Assembly (NCBI RefSeq): GCF_000011085.1
Contig: NC_006396.1
Coordinates: forward strand, 1 to 64,000
Direction of reading: 5' to 3'
DNA length: 64,000 nucleotides
Source: Haloarcula marismortui ATCC 43049
GTDB taxonomy: Archaea; Halobacteriota; Halobacteria; Halobacteriales; Haloarculaceae
Under the pieces are notes generated by a model. The model was not told the DNA's origin. It ran no database searches and saw only the letters and a list, made by a program, of their open reading frames with translations. Both the position numbers and the translations under genes were made by a program. Positions 60,463 to 64,000 of this stretch are shown here, piece by piece (the first letter of the stretch is position 1; each line of letters starts with the position of its first letter).

Positions 60463-61446
60463 ATGGTCACGTCGAGCGCTCCCGGGAAAGTGTACCTGTT
60501 TGGGGAGCACGCGGTCGTCTACGGCGAGCCGGCGGTGCCCTGCGCCATTGAGCGGCGGGTGCACGTGACGGCAACCGAGATCGACGAGGGATTACGTATT
60601 CACGCGAACGACTTGCAACTGGATGGCTTTACTGTCGAGTACTCCGGTGACGGGGAGAGCCATCCGGACGTGGATGTCGCCGAATCGCTCGTCGAAGCTG
60701 GGATGGGATACGTCAACGAAGCGGTCGCACAGGCCCGTGACGCGGCCGATGCCCCTGAAGCAGGCTTCGAGATATCTGTGGAAGGCGACATCCCGCTTGG
60801 GGCGGGGCTGGGCTCGTCGGCCGCGCTCGTCGTCGCGGCGATAGACGCGGCGACCAGAGAACTCGGCGTCGAACTGTCAGCGAGCGATATTGCCGACCGC
60901 GCCTATCAGGTTGAACACGCAGTTCAGGACGGGCAAGCCTCGCGGGCGGACACGTTTTGCTCGGCGATGGGCGGGGCGGTCCGCGTGGAAGGCGACGACT
61001 GCCGGCGGCTGGAGGGCATCGACACCCTCCCCTTCGTCATCGGCTACGACGGCGGGGCCGGCGATACTGGGGCGTTGGTCGCCGGCGTCCGGGACCTCCG
61101 TGGAAAGTACGATTTCGCCGCCGACACCGTCGCAGCAATCGGCGACATCGTCCGCGAGGGCGAGTCAGTACTGGGAACGGGCGACTACGAACGGCTCGGG
61201 GAGCTGATGGATTTCAACCACGGACTGCTCTCGGCGCTGGGCGTCTCCTCGCGGTCGCTGGACTCGATGGTGTGGGCGGCCCGCGACGCCGACGCCCACG
61301 GCGCGAAACTCACCGGGGCCGGCGGCGGCGGCTGTATCGTCGCACTGGACGAAACGGACGACGCGCTCACCGCGCTGAAGTACACGCCGGGGTGTGAGGA
61401 TGTCTTCCGGGCCGAGCTGGACACCGACGGAGTCCGGCAGGAATGA
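60463..61446 (+). CDS. mvk: Mevalonate kinase
   Basis: Phosphorylates mevalonate in archaeal isoprenoid (lipid) synthesis. The 327-residue GHMP kinase has SAPGKVYLFGEHAVVYGEPA, the ATP loop PLGAGLGSSAALVVA (about 109-123), the catalytic region DGQASRADTFCSAMGG, and LTGAGGGGCIVAL near the end. Overlaps ipk by 4 nt, forming a two-gene isoprenoid operon. In many haloarchaea these genes follow rps2 directly; here 5 kb separate them. Confidence 0.95.
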   Translation: MVTSSAPGKVYLFGEHAVVYGEPAVPCAIERRVHVTATEIDEGLRIHANDLQLDGFTVEYSGDGESHPDVDVAESLVEAGMGYVNEAVAQARDAADAPEAGFEISVEGDIPLGAGLGSSAALVVAAIDAATRELGVELSASDIADRAYQVEHAVQDGQASRADTFCSAMGGAVRVEGDDCRRLEGIDTLPFVIGYDGGAGDTGALVAGVRDLRGKYDFAADTVAAIGDIVREGESVLGTGDYERLGELMDFNHGLLSALGVSSRSLDSMVWAARDADAHGAKLTGAGGGGCIVALDETDDALTALKYTPGCEDVFRAELDTDGVRQE

Positions 61447-62195
61447 CGGTCGTCCTCAAACTCGGCGGGAGCGTCATCACGGATAAAGACGACCCTGAGA
61501 CGGTCGACCGGGCTGCGTTGTCGGCCGCGGTGTCAGCTATCGCCGAATCGCCGGTCGGCGAGGATATCGTCATCGTGCACGGCGGCGGGAGCTTCGGCCA
61601 TCACCACGCCGCCGACTACGGCGTCAGCACGACCGAGGGGACCCACGATGTCGACGGCGTGCAGGCCATCCACGGTGCGATGTGCCGCCTCAACGCCGCC
61701 GTCGTAGATGCGCTCTCCGGGGCAGGCGTTCCGGCTGTTCCGGTCCACCCGTTCTCGGCGGCCACACGCGACGCCGACAGTGACCTTTCGCTGCCGACGG
61801 CGCAGGTCACGACGCTGCTCGACGAGGGGTTTGTCCCGGTCCTCCACGGCGACCTCGTCGCACACGCCGGTGCGGGCGCGACGGTTCTGAGCGGCGACGA
61901 ACTGGTCGTCGAACTCGCGCCCGCTGTCGACGCCGACCGCGTCGGCGTCTGCTCGACCGTTCCCGGCGTTCTCGATGAAGACGGGGTCGTCATCGACCGC
62001 ATCGAGGCATTCGAGGCTGTAGCACCGGCCCTTGGTGGGAGCGACGCGACGGACGTGTCGGGCGGGATGGCCGGCAAGGTCCGTGCGCTGCTCGCACTCT
62101 CGGCCCCTGCGCTCGTGTTCGGCCCTGACGCGCTCTCCGCGTTTCTCGCCGGTGAGAGTCCGGGGACGACTATCGCTGGTGATGACGCCGATTGA
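61443..62195 (+). CDS. ipk: Isopentenyl phosphate kinase
   Basis: Makes isopentenyl diphosphate from isopentenyl phosphate, the last step of the archaeal alternative mevalonate pathway. The 250-residue amino-acid-kinase-fold protein has VVLKLGGSVITDKD and VHGGGSFGHHHAADYGV, whose histidine is the IPK-specific catalytic residue, plus LSGDELVVELA and VTGGMAGK-like C-terminal loop (DVSGGMAGKVRALL). Overlaps mvk by ATGA. A phosphomevalonate decarboxylase partner is not in the window. Confidence 0.93.
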   Translation: MTVVLKLGGSVITDKDDPETVDRAALSAAVSAIAESPVGEDIVIVHGGGSFGHHHAADYGVSTTEGTHDVDGVQAIHGAMCRLNAAVVDALSGAGVPAVPVHPFSAATRDADSDLSLPTAQVTTLLDEGFVPVLHGDLVAHAGAGATVLSGDELVVELAPAVDADRVGVCSTVPGVLDEDGVVIDRIEAFEAVAPALGGSDATDVSGGMAGKVRALLALSAPALVFGPDALSAFLAGESPGTTIAGDDAD

Positions 62196-62308
62196 TGGGA
62201 CTGCCAGTCCTGTCGTCAGTGAATTCTGCTCAGAGCACGATTACTCGAAGTCAAGCCCAAACTGACTGATGGAGCGGTATCACTGCTTGCTCTCGACGGA
62301 CAGGTAGC

Positions 62309-62315
62309 TTAAATA
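62309..62315 (+). promoter_or_regulatory. TATA box for the acidic membrane protein
   Basis: TTAAATA; predicted transcription start near 62338-62342, giving a roughly 30-nt leader before the ATG at 62369 or a leaderless TTG start at 62342. Confidence 0.45.
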
Positions 62316-62368
62316 TCACTTCACCGGCCGTCGTAACATATTTGTTCTCTGTTATCAATTATGCGACT

Positions 62369-63859
62369 ATGTCTGCAGTAGGTCTGACCGACGTCTATCG
62401 ATACGGAACGAGGTTTCTCGGGACATTACTTGTCGTCGCCGGCGTCGGTGGCGGCCTCATCGCTGCAGGGTACGTGCTGATACAGAACGGCTCGTTCAGT
62501 TCGCTCTCGGGGAACGCGGGCTATCGTGCGGTACTCGGCATCGTCGTCGGCGCGCTCGGTGGCCTCCTGTTGCTCTCCGGCTTGCTTGGCCTGACTCACA
62601 AGCTCATCGCCGACGCGACGATGGCGGGCACGCTCGCGGCCCAGACGGCACAGCCTGATGCGAGCGATGTGGCAGCTGGGAGTCCTCCGGCAAGTGACCA
62701 GACAGCGACTGACACTGCCGATGGTAGCGCTGCATCCGCTACCGAACCGGCTTCGAAGTCCGATGACCCGATGCCGGAGTCGACCGAGCCTGAGCCCGCT
62801 GTTTCCCGGGATACCGAGCCGGCTGCTGACCCGGCGGCTGCCGAGCCGGCGACCGGCGAGTCCGACGTGTCGGAACCGGTCGCTGACTCCGAGCCGAACA
62901 CTGACTCGGCCGGTGACTCGGGAATCCACGCGCCCGCACAGCAACACTCCGACCCATCCGACGCGGCAGCGCCGTCTGCTGCCTCCGACACTGCGACGGC
63001 CGGGACTGACGGCGCTCCGGTGACGGCAGCCGACGAAGACCCGCTGGCGGATGCTGACTCGGCGACAGCTGATGACCCGGTGGCAGACGATGTCCCAGCG
63101 ACAGATACGGGCCGCTTGGACGCCGACGACGCTTCAAAACCACCGACTGCTGACGAGACGATGGCCCCAGCGACAGCCGAAGACGCAGTGGAGACAGCGG
63201 CGGCCCAAGACGAACCGCTATCGGAGCAACAGCCGGCTGAAAACGTTGCCGGACCGGAACCTGAAACCGTGGACGACACCACTGCGGAGCCATCCCCGGC
63301 GGATCTCGCCGGCGACTCGGAAACGGTAGAACCCCGGTCCGAACCCAGCGAGCAGTCGGACCGCGACCTGCTCGCTGAGGACGCCGCTGAAGAACCAGAG
63401 CCGAGTACGGAACCACAGGAATGGACGCCGCCGGACCCTGCGGAGTTCGACACGGGGAGCGAGGAACCCACGGCGGCTGACGACTGGGAAGCAGATGAGC
63501 AAGCACCAGCCGACGACTGGGAGACCGAACCTGACGCCGATACCGAACCGACTGGTGTCGGCTCACTCGATGCTGACGAGGCGGACCAGCACGACGCCGT
63601 GACTCAGGACACCCGATTACTCGACGAATCTGGTGCGGCAGACACGTCTGGGGGCCCGCGAACGACGGACGACCTGTTTGGCGGCACTGATGACGACCAA
63701 CCCGGACCCGAGGTTGACGAGAGCATGCAGGACGAGTCGGAGTCTCAGGACGCTGAGACACCTGCTGACGAGGACTCGACGCTTGCAGATGACGGTGTCA
63801 CTGGCTTCGATGTTTCAGGTGACGACGACCCCCTCTCCGACCCCTTAGACGACGAGTAG
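62369..63859 (+). CDS. Membrane-anchored, highly acidic low-complexity protein
   Basis: A 496-residue protein. Two hydrophobic segments at about 17-38 and 58-80 are followed by about 400 residues dominated by Asp, Glu, Ser, Thr, Pro and Ala with short repeats such as TEPxPA, SDDPxPES, ADDPVADD and DDWE; the end is acidic (GDDDPLSDPLDDE). No catalytic motif. It is probably an intrinsically disordered cytoplasmic or surface tail anchored by an N-terminal hairpin. The start ATG at 62369 is chosen; an in-frame TTG lies nine codons upstream. Similar long acidic tails are found in haloarchaea but function is unknown. Confidence 0.7.
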   Translation: MSAVGLTDVYRYGTRFLGTLLVVAGVGGGLIAAGYVLIQNGSFSSLSGNAGYRAVLGIVVGALGGLLLLSGLLGLTHKLIADATMAGTLAAQTAQPDASDVAAGSPPASDQTATDTADGSAASATEPASKSDDPMPESTEPEPAVSRDTEPAADPAAAEPATGESDVSEPVADSEPNTDSAGDSGIHAPAQQHSDPSDAAAPSAASDTATAGTDGAPVTAADEDPLADADSATADDPVADDVPATDTGRLDADDASKPPTADETMAPATAEDAVETAAAQDEPLSEQQPAENVAGPEPETVDDTTAEPSPADLAGDSETVEPRSEPSEQSDRDLLAEDAAEEPEPSTEPQEWTPPDPAEFDTGSEEPTAADDWEADEQAPADDWETEPDADTEPTGVGSLDADEADQHDAVTQDTRLLDESGAADTSGGPRTTDDLFGGTDDDQPGPEVDESMQDESESQDAETPADEDSTLADDGVTGFDVSGDDDPLSDPLDDE

Positions 63860-63874
63860 GGACGAACCCACACC

Positions 63875-63882
63875 GTTTTAAG
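63875..63882 (+). promoter_or_regulatory. TATA-like box before structured RNA
   Basis: GTTTTAAG about 27 bp upstream of the sequence that begins a strongly structured non-coding segment. Confidence 0.4.
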
Positions 63883-63902
63883 AAGCGCCGTTGTAGACCG
63901 AA

Positions 63903-64000
63903 GTAACCGAGCGCACGGCCGCCCGTGGACTGCGGTTTGGCGGCCGGCAGACGGCGGATGTAAGTTGCGGGACGGAAGTCCCTCCCACTGCGGTTGCACA
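63903..64000 (+). ncRNA. rnpB: 5' part of a structured RNA gene, possibly RNase P RNA (cut by window end)
   Basis: Non-coding segment after a TATA-like box. It has a perfect 8-bp hairpin (CGGCCGCC at 63916-63923 with GGCGGCCG at 63939-63946) followed by GGGACGGAAGTCCCTCCCAC at 63969-63988. Order (promoter, P1/P2-like strands, P3-like hairpin, then a GA-GGAAGUCC element) resembles the 5' region of archaeal RNase P RNA including conserved region I. GGAA could alternatively be the GNRA loop of a small hairpin in another RNA such as 7S RNA. The rest lies beyond the window, so the call is tentative. Confidence 0.42.

Noticed and set aside
62739-63761. 340-codon minus-strand ORF inside the acidic protein gene
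   Set aside because: Mirror image of Asp/Glu/Ser codons giving Arg/Pro/Ser-rich product; no independent evidence.

Overview
The window is a gene-dense piece of a haloarchaeal chromosome (class Halobacteria), most likely Haloarcula or a close relative. The reasons are the strongly acidic proteome (very high Asp/Glu, few Lys), G/C-ending codons, TATA boxes about 27 bp upstream of start codons (leaderless mRNAs), archaeal-type ribosomal proteins and RNA polymerase subunits, TFB, GatE, FEN1, SRP19, Gar1, and a sensory rhodopsin II/transducer pair. Genus is inferred from gene content only. Both strands are used in short operons. I see no integrase, transposase, CRISPR array or replication origin; almost everything looks like chromosomal core, with a few lineage-specific inserts.

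Layout. 10-4867 (minus): acyl-CoA carboxylase cluster pccB-pccX-pccA followed by the biotin ligase birA. 4982-11469: UDG-like protein, wHTH regulator, EamA exporter, SNF-family symporter, SDR dehydrogenase and quinone reductase/zinc-less ADH. 11747-14781: phototaxis operon htrII-sopII, then GC-rich hairpins. 14920-24699: small membrane protein, TFB, conserved protein + TrmJ, a large PAS/GAF/HTH-10 regulator, two small HTH proteins, GatE, a lipoprotein and a small acidic protein. 24858-27145: acetyltransferase, a repeat-rich spacer, fumarase. 27355-30855: sugar-type ABC importer operon with no binding-protein gene but a leaderless mini-ORF and a 106-codon ORF in front. 30913-37602: FEN1, acetyltransferase, small membrane proteins, an AT-rich spacer with two dyads, OCD-family reductase, presenilin-like protease, Gar1, SRP19, secreted CAP protein.

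38051-43266 holds heme-copper oxidase functions: coxB diverges from a CtaA-half/CtaB fusion gene, followed by a membrane protein with a CxxC in a hydrophobic segment, a SelW-like protein, a 35-residue zinc-ribbon microprotein and an ABC-2 exporter. A phosphatase follows. 43986-47183 is a tightly overlapping operon cofD - DUS-like - CitG-like - DUF447, linking coenzyme F420 synthesis to families otherwise known from methanopterin/methanofuran gene clusters. Then S17e, Mrp/ApbC and a small unknown.

49311-55510 is the classical archaeal operon tRNA-Ser, S13, S4, S11, RpoD, tRNA-Leu, L18e, L13, S9, RpoN, RpoK, enolase, S2. It is separated from the isoprenoid genes mevalonate kinase and isopentenyl phosphate kinase (60463-62195) by two DUF5518-like membrane proteins, a cytochrome P450 and a receiver-PAS-LOV-PAS histidine kinase. 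The window closes with a highly acidic membrane-anchored protein and the 5' part of a structured RNA gene that I tentatively read as RNase P RNA. Several genes too short for ordinary ORF calling (RpoK, the zinc-ribbon microprotein, the ABC leader mini-ORF) were found by reading the sequence directly.
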